Shown here: one piece after another, positions 56,611 through 64,000 of the stretch
Layout of the letters: the number at the start of each line of letters is the position of its first letter
How positions within the stretch are numbered: position 1 is the stretch's first letter
Position numbers and translations under genes: made by a program
Notes under the pieces: model-generated
What the model was told of the DNA's origin: nothing
The model's database searches: none
The model's input: only the letters and a program-made list of their open reading frames with translations
Assembly: GCF_000422385.1 (NCBI RefSeq)
Contig: NZ_AULR01000005.1
Span: 62,001-126,000 of the forward strand
Length of the DNA stretch: 64,000 bases
Reading direction: 5' to 3'
Source: Microbacterium indicum DSM 19969
GTDB taxonomy: Bacteria; Actinomycetota; Actinomycetes; Actinomycetales; Microbacteriaceae

Positions 56611-56693
56611 CGCGCCGAGACTCTGGCGATGAGCCGGCTCCCGCCCGAACCGGGTGGGATCGCCAGAGCCTCGGCGCGTCGCCAGAGTCTTGG
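56611..56693. terminator. Bidirectional hairpin region with two alternative pairings
   Basis: The 20-base arm 56611-56630 pairs with 56659-56678 with one mismatch. Alternatively, 56619-56629 pairs perfectly with 56679-56689. It lies between the convergent GH2 and GH20 genes and probably stops transcription from both sides. Confidence 0.7.
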
Positions 56694-56705
56694 GCCCCGG
56701 CCGCG

Positions 56706-58511
56706 TCAGGCTGCGCGGCGCGCGAGCGCCCTCCGCAGCGGCGCGAGGCGCGCGATGCTGTCGGCGAGGCCGCCCTCACGCGACGACAGGAGCCACGCGG
56801 AGCGCTGCGCGGCGAGGAGCGCGTCGAGCCGCGACGCGAACGCCCGGGCCGCGGGGCGGTCGGCGGGGGACGGATCCCGCAGGAGGATCCCGTCGGCGAG
56901 CAGGTCGACCGCGAGGATCGCGAGGCGCACCGCCTGGCCGACCTCGGCCGCGAGGCGGGAGGGATCCTCGCGGGTCGGCCGCATGAACTCGAGATCCTCG
57001 AGCGCGCCCGCCAGCACCGCGCGCGCCTCGGCGAGCCGGTCGGCGGCCGGGTAGTCGCGCTCCGCGTACTCCTCGGCGAAGAGCAGCACGCGGAAGAGCG
57101 GGCTCGCGTTCGCGATCGGGACGCCGAGCCGCGCCGTCACCCGGCCGATCTCGACGAGCACCCGGCCCGCGATCCCCGTCTCGTCGTCGAAGATCCGCTC
57201 GCCGAGGACGCGCGCGAGGTCGACCCCGCGGTTCGCCTCCGACGCCCAGCCCGCGCCGCCCGCGTAGACGATCCCGGGGTACGCGATCGCGGGCGGGTCG
57301 TAGTGGCCGTGGTCGCCCCACGTCGTCGTGAGGATCCCGTCCGACCCGTTCTCGAGCCCGACGGCGACGGCGTCGTCGATGTTCGCGATCGCGTTGTCGA
57401 TGCGGCCGATGAGCGAGAGCCACGCGCTCGTGCCCGGCGCGACCCAGAACGGCGTCCCGGCGTCGACCAGGGCCTGCGAGCGGCTGCGGAAGGCGCCCGC
57501 GATCGCGTCGAGGTCGACGCCGTGATCCGCGAAGTCGCGCCGCTCCTCGTCGGTCATGCGCGAGACGGCCTCTGCCATGAGCTCGGGCGAGTCGTACTGC
57601 CACACGACGGGCTTCGCGCCGGCCGGGACGTCGCCCGCGACCTCGGGGTGGTTCGCGAGGATGTCGGCCCAGAACTCGACGCCGTACCCGCGCTCGATCC
57701 ACGGCGTGAGCACCCGCGTTACGTAGTCGAGGTAGACGCGCCCGATCCCGTCGCGCTCGGCGCGCTCGCGGCTCGCGCCCCGGCCGAGCTCCCACGTCTC
57801 GTCGGCGCCGACGTTGACGCGGTCGGATCTCAGGAGGGCCTGCAGCTCGTCGACGAGCCCCGTCACGAACGCGGCGTTCTCGGCCGTCGGCGCGAGGGTC
57901 GACGGCGGCCGCAGCTGCCCGCCCATCTCGATCGGCCCCGACACCTCGCCGCGGGCCGCGTAGGCGTCGTGCTCGAGCCAGCGCTCCCAGTGGCCGAAGG
58001 TGTTCTGGTTCGCGACGAGCGCGATGCCCTTCGACGCGCACAGGTCGTCGAGCCAGCGCATGTCGTCGGCCGTGAGCGGCGACGCGTCCTGCCAGGCGGC
58101 CGCGTGGCCCGCGTAGGCGAAGGTGTGCTCGAGGTAGATCTCGAGCTGGTTGATCCGGGATCGCGCGAGCACCTCGACGAGGCGCGCGAGCGACGCCCGC
58201 GTCGGGACCCGGTCGCGCGCGACGTCGAGCATGAACCCGCGGTGCGCGAAGTCGGGCCAGTCGTCGATCTCGCAGGCGGCCTGCTCGGCGAGCGGGGCGC
58301 CGCGCAGCTGGTCGAGGGCGTCCTGCCCGTAGCGGAGGCCCGCCGCGTCGGAGTAGGCGAGGCGGATCCCCGCGGCCGCGTACGTCAGGCGGTAGCCCTG
58401 GGGGCGGATCCCGGGATCGCGGACGACCTCGATGGGGGCGTCGGGCCCGGCGGGGCCGCCGTCGAGCTCCGCGATCGAACGGGGTACGGGGAAGAGGAAG
58501 GGGAGCGACAT
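56706..58511 (-). CDS. GH20-type beta-N-acetylhexosaminidase
   Basis: From the ATG at 58511 the protein is 601 residues and has no signal peptide. The GH20 pattern is visible: WPDFAHRGFMLDVARDRVPTRASLARLVEVLARSRINQLEIYLEHTF, then VNVGADETWELG with the paired catalytic residues Asp237-Glu238, and TTTWGDHGHYDPP in the second half. It removes terminal GlcNAc or GalNAc by substrate-assisted catalysis. It follows the third CUT1 transporter (19 bases after the permease) and faces a ROK-ROK kinase-nagB operon, so imported chitin or glycan fragments are cut inside the cell. Confidence 0.88.
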   Translation of the reverse strand: MSLPFLFPVPRSIAELDGGPAGPDAPIEVVRDPGIRPQGYRLTYAAAGIRLAYSDAAGLRYGQDALDQLRGAPLAEQAACEIDDWPDFAHRGFMLDVARDRVPTRASLARLVEVLARSRINQLEIYLEHTFAYAGHAAAWQDASPLTADDMRWLDDLCASKGIALVANQNTFGHWERWLEHDAYAARGEVSGPIEMGGQLRPPSTLAPTAENAAFVTGLVDELQALLRSDRVNVGADETWELGRGASRERAERDGIGRVYLDYVTRVLTPWIERGYGVEFWADILANHPEVAGDVPAGAKPVVWQYDSPELMAEAVSRMTDEERRDFADHGVDLDAIAGAFRSRSQALVDAGTPFWVAPGTSAWLSLIGRIDNAIANIDDAVAVGLENGSDGILTTTWGDHGHYDPPAIAYPGIVYAGGAGWASEANRGVDLARVLGERIFDDETGIAGRVLVEIGRVTARLGVPIANASPLFRVLLFAEEYAERDYPAADRLAEARAVLAGALEDLEFMRPTREDPSRLAAEVGQAVRLAILAVDLLADGILLRDPSPADRPAARAFASRLDALLAAQRSAWLLSSREGGLADSIARLAPLRRALARRAA

Positions 58512-58530
58512 GGTGCCTTTCGGGTGGCGG

Positions 58531-59400
58531 TCAGCCCTTGACGGCGCCCGCGACCATTCCGGTCGCCATCGTGCGCTGGACAAGGAGGAACAGGATGATC
58601 ACGGGGACGGACACGAGGGCGGATCCCGCCATCACCCCGCCCCAGTCGGTGCCCTGCATGCCCTGCTGGAAGGTCTGCAGCCACACGGGGACGGTCGTCG
58701 TCCCCGACGAGAGCATGACGAGGGCGAGGGTGTACTCGTTCCACGCGACGAGGAAGCCGAAGACGCCCGTCGAGACGAGGCCGGGCCCGAGGAGCGGCAG
58801 CGTGACGCGGAAGAAGGCGCCGATCTGGCTCGACCCGTCGACCATCGCGGCTTCCTCGAGCTCGACGGGCACGCCGTCGACGAAGCCCTTGAGCGTCCAC
58901 GCGATGAACGGCAGGACCGTCCCGACGTAGAGGAGGCTCAGGCCCGCGACCGAGTTGAGGAGGCTGACCGAGTCGAGCATGCGGTACTGCGAGATGAAGA
59001 GCGCCTCGGCGGGGATCATCTGCACGACGAGGACCGCGACCACGATCCCGCCGCGCCCGCGGAAGCGGAAGCGGCTCAGCACGACGGCGGCGAGGACCGC
59101 CGCGATGAGCGACACCGCGACGGCGAGGAGGCTCACCCGGAGGCTCATCCACAGCGACGACCAGAACGACGGGTCGGCGAGCACGCCCGCGTAGGAGTCG
59201 AGGGTCGGCTCGGACGGGAACAGCCGCGGCTCGCTGATGCGGAGCAGGTCGGGATCCTGCAGCGACGCGTTGACCATCCAGTAGATGGGGAAGACCCACG
59301 CGAGGGCGAAGAGGATCGCGATGACGCTCGCGATCGTGCGCCCGGGCCGGGGCCTGCGGCGCGCGGCCGGCGCGGCGATCGGTGCGGCTGCGACGGTCAT
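58531..59400 (-). CDS. CUT1 sugar ABC transporter permease, MalG-like (GlcNAc region)
   Basis: From the ATG at 59400 the product is 289 residues with six membrane helices, starting after an Ala/Pro-rich leader with TIASVIAILFALAWVFPIYWMVNASLQDPD. The EAA loop reads ELEEAAMVDGSSQIGAFFRVTLPLLGP (about residues 178-204). It overlaps the preceding permease stop (ATGA) and pairs with it. The longer open frame upstream is the overlap with the MalF-like gene in another frame. Confidence 0.92.
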   Translation of the reverse strand: MTVAAAPIAAPAARRRPRPGRTIASVIAILFALAWVFPIYWMVNASLQDPDLLRISEPRLFPSEPTLDSYAGVLADPSFWSSLWMSLRVSLLAVAVSLIAAVLAAVVLSRFRFRGRGGIVVAVLVVQMIPAEALFISQYRMLDSVSLLNSVAGLSLLYVGTVLPFIAWTLKGFVDGVPVELEEAAMVDGSSQIGAFFRVTLPLLGPGLVSTGVFGFLVAWNEYTLALVMLSSGTTTVPVWLQTFQQGMQGTDWGGVMAGSALVSVPVIILFLLVQRTMATGMVAGAVKG

Positions 59401-60383
59401 GCGATGTCTCCCTGCTTTCCGAGCTGGCGCACGTAGCGCCACGTCATGGCGAGCAGCAGCAGGAGCATCACCATGGCGAGGGCCGATGCCATGCCGTAGT
59501 CGCCGCCCGAGATGCCCGTGTTGTAGATGTACGTGCCGAGCAGGTTGGTCTCGGTCGCGTCGCCGCCCGAGCGCTGCAGGACGTGGATCTGCGTGAACAC
59601 CCGCAGATCCCAGATGATCTGCAGCGTGCCGACGAGCATGAGCACGGGACGGACGAGCGGGAGGAGCACGTGGACGAACTGCCGCCACACGCCCGCGCCG
59701 TCGAGCGCGGCGGCCTCGACGACCGACGCGTCGACCTGCGTGAGCGCGGCGTAGGAGGTCAGCGTCACGAGGGGGACGCTCGCCCAGACGATCACGCTCG
59801 AGGCGACGACCCAGAACGACAGGGGGCTCGCGTGCAGCCAGTTGAAGCCGTCGAAGCCCGTGAGGCCGATGCCGGAGAGGATCCGGTTCACGAGCCCGTT
59901 GCGCTGGTCGAGCAGCAGCTGCCAGATCGTCAGGGCCGCGATGCTCGGCGTCGCCCACGCGAGGACGAGCGCGACCTGGAGGGCGACGCGGGCGCCGGGC
60001 CAGATCCGCTGCATGAGCGCGGCGAACCCGACCCCGACGACCATCGTGATCGCGGCCGTGACGAGGCAGAACAGGATCGAGCGGATGAGCACCTGCCAGA
60101 AGTACGGGTCCGTCGCGATCGCGACGTAGTTCGCGAAGCCGACCCACTCGGGCGGCTGGCCGAACTGCTGCGCGAGGCCGAACTCCTGGAACGACATCAC
60201 GAACTGCTGCGCGAGCGGGTACCCGAGCGCGATCGCGACGAGGGCGACGGGCAGGGCGATCAGCAGGTAGGGCGCGAGCCGGCGTGCGCGCCGCCCCCGC
60301 GCCGTGCGCACGGGCGCATGCACGGGGACGGTGCGCGGTTCGCCGCCGCTCGCGGCGCCGGTCTTCTCGAGCGTCATCGTCAT
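59397..60383 (-). CDS. CUT1 sugar ABC transporter permease, MalF-like (GlcNAc region)
   Basis: From the ATG at 60383 the product is 328 residues with six membrane helices, beginning LAPYLLIALPVALVAIALGYPLAQQFVMSFQEFGL. The EAA loop reads SVVEAAALDGAGVWRQFVHVLLPLVRP (about residues 224-250). It lies two bases after the binding-protein stop. An apparent 1,281-codon open frame that includes this gene runs upstream through the binding-protein gene in the wrong frame and is not coding there. Confidence 0.92.
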   Translation of the reverse strand: MTMTLEKTGAASGGEPRTVPVHAPVRTARGRRARRLAPYLLIALPVALVAIALGYPLAQQFVMSFQEFGLAQQFGQPPEWVGFANYVAIATDPYFWQVLIRSILFCLVTAAITMVVGVGFAALMQRIWPGARVALQVALVLAWATPSIAALTIWQLLLDQRNGLVNRILSGIGLTGFDGFNWLHASPLSFWVVASSVIVWASVPLVTLTSYAALTQVDASVVEAAALDGAGVWRQFVHVLLPLVRPVLMLVGTLQIIWDLRVFTQIHVLQRSGGDATETNLLGTYIYNTGISGGDYGMASALAMVMLLLLLAMTWRYVRQLGKQGDIA

Positions 60384-60385
60384 GC

Positions 60386-61666
60386 TCAGCCGTTCAGCAT
60401 GCCCTCGAGCTGCGCGTCGACCTCTTCCGCGACGGTCTGCACGTCCTCGCCGTTCGCGAGGCGGGTGAAGATGCTCGCCGGCACCTGGGCGCTGTCGGCG
60501 ACGCCCCACTCGGGGGTGTTCGGGGTGAGCTTCGACGCCTCGACGGCCTCGACCGCGAACTGCGCCGTCTCGCCCGTGAGCTGGTCGGCGTAGTCGAGGT
60601 TTCCCGGCACCCAGCCGCCCGACGACGCGAGGAGCGACTGGAAGTCCTCGCTGTAGATGAGCTTCATCGCGTTCTGCGCGAGCTCCTGGTGCTGCGACGC
60701 GGCCGAGATCGCCATGTTGGATCCGCCCGCGAAGGTCACGCCGGCCTCGCCCGGCTCGAGGCCGGGGAGCGCCATGACCCCGACCTTGCCGCTGTCCCAG
60801 AGATCCTGGTCGATCTCGGTCTCGGCGTAGTTCAGGTAGGAGAGGAACCCGACGCGGCCCGCGTTGAAGAGGTTCGGGGCGGCCTGCACGGCGTCGTTCG
60901 AGTCGAGGTCGTACTCGGATCCGTCCTGGAAGATCCGCTGGATCGTCGTGAGCGCCTCGATCGACTCGGGGGTCTCGAGCGCGCCCTCCCATGTGCCGTC
61001 GGCGGCCTGCGTCGCGTAGTCGCCGCCGTAGGTGAAGAGCATGCCCTCGAGCGTGTGCGCGTCGGACGCCGCGAGGTACATGCCCGTGAAGTCGTCCGTG
61101 CCCTCGGGGTTCGCCTCGTTGAGCGCGATCGCCGCGTCGGCGAGCTCGTCGATCGTCGTCGGGACCGCGATCCCCGCCGCGTCGAGGAGGTCGGTCCGGT
61201 AGAAGATGACGCGCGCGCCCTGGTAGAGCGGCGTCGCGTAGAGTGTGTCGTCCCACGTGCCGGCCTCGATGCCGCTCGCGACGAGGCTGTCGCCGCCGAG
61301 GTCGCCGACGATGTCGTCGAGGGGCGAGAAGGCGCCGACCGAGGTGAAGGTCGAGGCCTGCGTGTTGCCGACCTCGACGAGGTCGGGCGTCTCGCTCGAG
61401 CTCGGGAGCGCGGTCTGCAGCTTCTCGACGATGCCGGGCCAGGTCTGCACCTGGACGCTGAGCGTCGAGCCCTCGTTCTCGGCCGCGAACTCGTCCTCGA
61501 GCCATGTGAGGGCGTCGTCGGGGATCGACGACTCCATGAACCAGACCGTGAGATCGGCGGGGCCCCCGCCGTCGGCCGACGAGTCGGCGGAGGTCCCCCC
61601 GGAGCAGGAAGACAGGGCAAGGATGCCGATGGCCGCCGCCGCGGCCACAGGGATCGACTTCTTCAT
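60386..61666 (-). CDS. Sugar-binding lipoprotein, probable chitooligosaccharide/GlcNAc type
   Basis: The 426-residue protein has a lipobox (LALSSC, Cys21) and the family 1 solute-binding pattern: ADLTVWFMESSIPDDALTWLEDEFAAENEGSTLSVQVQTWPGIVEKLQTAL, PDLVEVGNTQASTFTSVGAFSPLDD, and LYATPLYQGARVIFYRTDLLDAAGI. Similar proteins (NgcE, DasA types) import GlcNAc or chitobiose in streptomycetes, which fits the GH20, ROK kinase and nagB genes here. It leads the operon SBP-permease-permease-GH20. Confidence 0.9.
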   Translation of the reverse strand: MKKSIPVAAAAAIGILALSSCSGGTSADSSADGGGPADLTVWFMESSIPDDALTWLEDEFAAENEGSTLSVQVQTWPGIVEKLQTALPSSSETPDLVEVGNTQASTFTSVGAFSPLDDIVGDLGGDSLVASGIEAGTWDDTLYATPLYQGARVIFYRTDLLDAAGIAVPTTIDELADAAIALNEANPEGTDDFTGMYLAASDAHTLEGMLFTYGGDYATQAADGTWEGALETPESIEALTTIQRIFQDGSEYDLDSNDAVQAAPNLFNAGRVGFLSYLNYAETEIDQDLWDSGKVGVMALPGLEPGEAGVTFAGGSNMAISAASQHQELAQNAMKLIYSEDFQSLLASSGGWVPGNLDYADQLTGETAQFAVEAVEASKLTPNTPEWGVADSAQVPASIFTRLANGEDVQTVAEEVDAQLEGMLNG

Positions 61667-61802
61667 GATGGGTCCTCTCGAGTGCGGGACGGCGCGCCCG
61701 GGAGCGCATTCCGTCGTGTTGGGAACCGATTATGGACAGACGGTTTACAAAATGGAAGAGTGGTTCGCGAAAGAGCCGCAGAGTTTTCTCACGGGAAACA
61801 CA
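61667..61802. promoter_or_regulatory. Divergent promoter region between SBP and ROK genes
   Basis: The stretch holds AACCG (61724-61728) and CGGTT (61741-61745) as an inverted repeat with a 12-base spacer, and a weaker GTTT...AAAC repeat at about 61792-61798/61804 upstream of the ROK ATG. Either may be a ROK operator controlling both operons. It is AT-richer than its surroundings. Confidence 0.5.
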
Positions 61803-62915
61803 ATGACCTCGACATCTCCGCAGACGCGCCGCCCGGCGCGACAGCCCGCCGACGCCCGCGCGCACAACACGGCGCTCGCTCTCAGCGTCATCTTCCGCGG
61901 CGGCCCGCTCTCCCGTGCCGACATTGCGCGCGAGACGGGGCTGACCCGCGTCACGGCGTCGACGATCGTCGGCGAGCTCGTCTCTCGGCGGATCCTCGTC
62001 GAGCTCGAGGCCCGCGAGCCGACGGGGCGCGGCAAGCCCGCGACCCCCGTCGACATCGACCGCGAGGGGCTCTGCATCGTCGTCGTCGACGCCTCGCCCG
62101 CCGCGCACCTCACGGGCGCGATCATCGACCTGCGCGGCGAGATCGTGCGGCGGCTCGAACGGGCGCGCCCCGACGACGTCGTCGGGGACGCCGCCGTCGA
62201 GGCGATCGCGGATCTCGCCCGCGAGCTCATCGGATCCGCCGCGGCGACTGTCGTCGGCGTCGGCGTCGCGAGCCCCGGCGTCATCTCCCCCGCGGGGATC
62301 GTCCGCCAGGCGCCGAACCTCGGGTGGGCCGAGCTGCCCCTCCGCGAGCGGCTCGCGGACGAGCTGGGGCTGCCCGTCAGCGTCGCGAACGACGCCAACC
62401 TCGCGGCCCTCGCCGAGCACACGCTCGCCGACGGGTCGCCCGACATGCTCCTCCTCCGCGTGGGCCACGGCATCGGCGCAGGCCTCCTCGTGCACGGCCG
62501 GCTCGTGGGCGGCGCGCACGACGCGGCCGGCGAGATCGGCCACGTGACGATGTCGGCCGACGAGGGCCCGCTGTGCGCCTGCGGCAAGCGCGGCTGCCTC
62601 GAGGCGTGGGTCGCGATCCCGCCCCTCGCCGCGTCCGTCGCGGCGTCCGCGGATCCGCGATCCGTGCTCCGCGAGGCGGGCGAGCGCATCGGGCTCGGGA
62701 TCGCCCCCGTCGTCGCGGCGCTCGACCTCGGCGAGGTCGTCATCGCCACATCCTCGGGCCTCTACGGCGCCGACCTCCTGGACGCCGCGCGGGCGACGCT
62801 CGACGCGCACACCTTCCGCGCGCAGACGGCGGTGCGGATGTCGCGCTGGGCCGACGACGGCGTCCTGCGCGGCGCGTTCGCGCAGGTGCTCGCCGACGAG
62901 CTGGGGATCGCGTGA
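61803..62915 (+). CDS. ROK-family transcriptional regulator (NagC-like)
   Basis: From the ATG at 61803 the product is 370 residues with an N-terminal winged helix (ALSVIFRGGPLSRADIARETGLTRVTASTIVGELVSRR) and a ROK domain including VGVASPGVISPAG, VANDANLAALAEH and the zinc site GEIGHVT...CACGKRGCLE (first Cys at 258). Unlike the ROK protein at 50443 it keeps the zinc motif. Next to a GlcNAc-type transporter, hexosaminidase and nagB it is likely a repressor that senses GlcNAc or its phosphate. It overlaps the following kinase (GTGA). Confidence 0.9.
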   Translation: MTSTSPQTRRPARQPADARAHNTALALSVIFRGGPLSRADIARETGLTRVTASTIVGELVSRRILVELEAREPTGRGKPATPVDIDREGLCIVVVDASPAAHLTGAIIDLRGEIVRRLERARPDDVVGDAAVEAIADLARELIGSAAATVVGVGVASPGVISPAGIVRQAPNLGWAELPLRERLADELGLPVSVANDANLAALAEHTLADGSPDMLLLRVGHGIGAGLLVHGRLVGGAHDAAGEIGHVTMSADEGPLCACGKRGCLEAWVAIPPLAASVAASADPRSVLREAGERIGLGIAPVVAALDLGEVVIATSSGLYGADLLDAARATLDAHTFRAQTAVRMSRWADDGVLRGAFAQVLADELGIA

Positions 62916-63784
62916 CGGGCGTGCGCGTCGGGATCGACATCGGCGGCACGAAGGTCGAGGCCGTCGCGCTCGACGCGTCGGGGGCCGTGGTCGCGCGCGA
63001 CCGCCGCCCGACCGACCCCGGCCCCGACGGCGTCGTCCGCTCGGCACTCGCGTCGGTCCGGGCGCTCGCCGCCGAGCCCGCGAGCATCGGGATCGGGATC
63101 CCCGGCATGGTCGAGGGCGGGGTCGTGCGCGGGGCCGTGAACCTCGGCATCGCCGAGCTGCCCCTCGCCGACGTGATCGCGGCCGAGACCGGCGCCGCGG
63201 TGGGCGTGGAGAACGACGTGCGGGCCGCCGCCGTGGGCGCATCGCACGTGTGGGAGACCCCGACGATCGCCCTCCTGAACCTCGGGACGGGCGTCGCGGC
63301 CGGCGTCGTCGTCGCGGGGCGGCTGCTCTCCGGCCGTGGCGGGGCGGCGGGCGAGATCGGGCACTTCTCGATCGACCAGGCCGGTCCCGCGTGCGCGTGC
63401 GGGCAGCGCGGATGCATCGAGGCGTACGCGGGAGGGCGGGCCCTCGCGCTGCGCGCCGGCATGCCGGCGGCCGCCGCCTTCGCGGCCGCCGCGTCGGGCG
63501 ACGCGCGCGCCCGCGGGGCCGTCCGCGACGCCGTCTCGGCCGCGGCGTCGGCCGTCGAGATCCTCGCCCTCTCGATCGACCCGCCCGTCGTCGCCGTCGC
63601 GGGAGGCATGGCGCGCGCGGGAGGCGGCTTGCGCGACGAGCTCGCCGGCGAGCTCGACCGTCGCGCCGCGTCCTCGCCCTTCCTCCGTGAACTGCGGATC
63701 CGCGACCGCCTGCGCTACGTTGGCGACGCGCCCCTCCCCGCGGTCGGCGCCGCCCTCATCCCCGAACAGGAGCCCCATGGCTGA
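62912..63784 (+). CDS. ROK-family sugar kinase (GlcNAc/glucokinase type)
   Basis: From the GTG at 62912 the 290-residue product has no helix-turn-helix and begins VTGVRVGIDIGGTKVEAVAL. It continues with IGIGIPGMVEGG, ENDVRAAAVGASH, the LNLGTGVAAGVVVAGRLL phosphate loop and the zinc site GEIGHFS...CACGQRGCIE. It phosphorylates a hexose or N-acetylhexosamine, most likely GlcNAc given nagB directly after it (8-base overlap). It is the middle gene of ROK-kinase-nagB. Confidence 0.9.
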   Translation: MTGVRVGIDIGGTKVEAVALDASGAVVARDRRPTDPGPDGVVRSALASVRALAAEPASIGIGIPGMVEGGVVRGAVNLGIAELPLADVIAAETGAAVGVENDVRAAAVGASHVWETPTIALLNLGTGVAAGVVVAGRLLSGRGGAAGEIGHFSIDQAGPACACGQRGCIEAYAGGRALALRAGMPAAAAFAAAASGDARARGAVRDAVSAAASAVEILALSIDPPVVAVAGGMARAGGGLRDELAGELDRRAASSPFLRELRIRDRLRYVGDAPLPAVGAALIPEQEPHG

Positions 63785-64000
63785 AGTCGTCATCGTCCGC
63801 GACCAGGAGGAGGCGGGCCGGCTCGCCGCGGCCGCGATCGCCCGCCGCCTCGCCGTGACGGAGAACCCGGTCCTCGGCGTCGCGACGGGCTCGACGCCCG
63901 AGTCGACGTACCGGGCGCTTGCCGCCGCGGGCCAGCGCCTGACGGGCGTCACGGCATTCGCGCTCGACGAGTACGTCGGCCTCCCCGCCGGCCATCCCGA
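63777..64000 (+). CDS. nagB: Glucosamine-6-phosphate deaminase, 3'-truncated by the window
   Basis: The visible 74 codons read MAEVVIVRDQEEAGRLAAAA, then ...LGVATGSTPESTYRAL and FALDEYVGLPAGHP, matching the N-terminus of NagB (phosphate loop GSTP and the DEYVGL motif with the catalytic aspartate). The enzyme turns glucosamine-6-phosphate into fructose-6-phosphate and ammonia, feeding GlcNAc into glycolysis. It overlaps the kinase gene by eight bases. A nagA deacetylase is expected nearby outside the window. Confidence 0.9.
   Translation, partial: MAEVVIVRDQEEAGRLAAAAIARRLAVTENPVLGVATGSTPESTYRALAAAGQRLTGVTAFALDEYVGLPAGHP

Noticed and set aside
59397-63242. A 1,281-codon open frame on the minus strand
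   Set aside because: Only its last 328 codons are the MalF-like permease. The rest runs out of frame through the binding-protein and ROK genes and is low-complexity Arg/Ala/Gly, as expected in very GC-rich DNA.

Overview
This window comes from the chromosome of a very GC-rich actinobacterium, most likely a member of the Microbacteriaceae (Microbacterium-like). The basis is protein resemblance and gene order: a heterotetrameric alpha-keto acid dehydrogenase, a CopD-CtaG fusion, sugar ABC transporters of the CUT1 type without their own ATPases, and ROK and LacI-type sugar regulation. Genes are tightly packed, with many ATGA, GTGA and TGATG overlaps. No tRNA, rRNA, CRISPR array, transposase or prophage was seen.

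Layout. 1-8.2 kb is mixed housekeeping: a 5'-truncated RNase II/R-family enzyme, a membrane-anchored unknown, a Pif1/RecD-like helicase, a lipoprotein with a serine-hydrolase fold and no catalytic residues, a CopD-CtaG fusion, HU, and a cysteine-poor ribosomal protein operon (L28-L33-S14). 9.3-19.7 kb is a zinc-limitation island on the minus strand. It holds znuA-znuC-znuB-zur followed by a COG0701 permease, a YcgQ/TIGR03943 protein and an unrecognised propeller-like protein. Upstream lies a second transcription unit in which a zinc-free L36 paralogue is coupled through 4-base overlaps to a FecCD/BtuCD-type permease, its ATPase and a binding lipoprotein. A G3E/CobW-family protein without a P-loop diverges from L36. 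Two 15-bp palindromes that look like Zur boxes sit at the two promoters.

19.7-33.6 kb carries a SNF2-family ATPase, E1alpha-E1beta-E2, purB with an exceptionally long perfect inverted repeat after it, a WXG100-like gene coupled to an alpha/beta-hydrolase-like gene, a holin-like membrane protein, a HisC-type aminotransferase, and small membrane proteins, a GNAT enzyme and an AI-2E-family exporter.

33.7-64 kb is devoted to glycan use. It contains: (a) a Gfo/Idh/MocA oxidoreductase and an SBP-permease-permease-YesL-like-GH42-esterase operon, both preceded by the same LacI-type operator; (b) a toxin-antitoxin pair beside the decayed start of a GH95-like fucosidase gene; (c) an SBP-permease-permease-GH38 mannosidase-unknown operon diverging from ROK-sugar kinase-MFS-GH2; (d) GH20 hexosaminidase with a third CUT1 transporter, diverging from ROK-ROK kinase-nagB. 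Together GH20, GH38, GH2, GH42 and the GH95 remnant match the linkages of complex N-glycans or similar host or plant glycans, with products entering through three transporters that must share an ATPase encoded elsewhere.

The best candidate for a little-described system is the zinc island: L36 swap, metallophore-type uptake and a nucleotide-binding-deficient G3E protein under one bidirectional Zur-type promoter.
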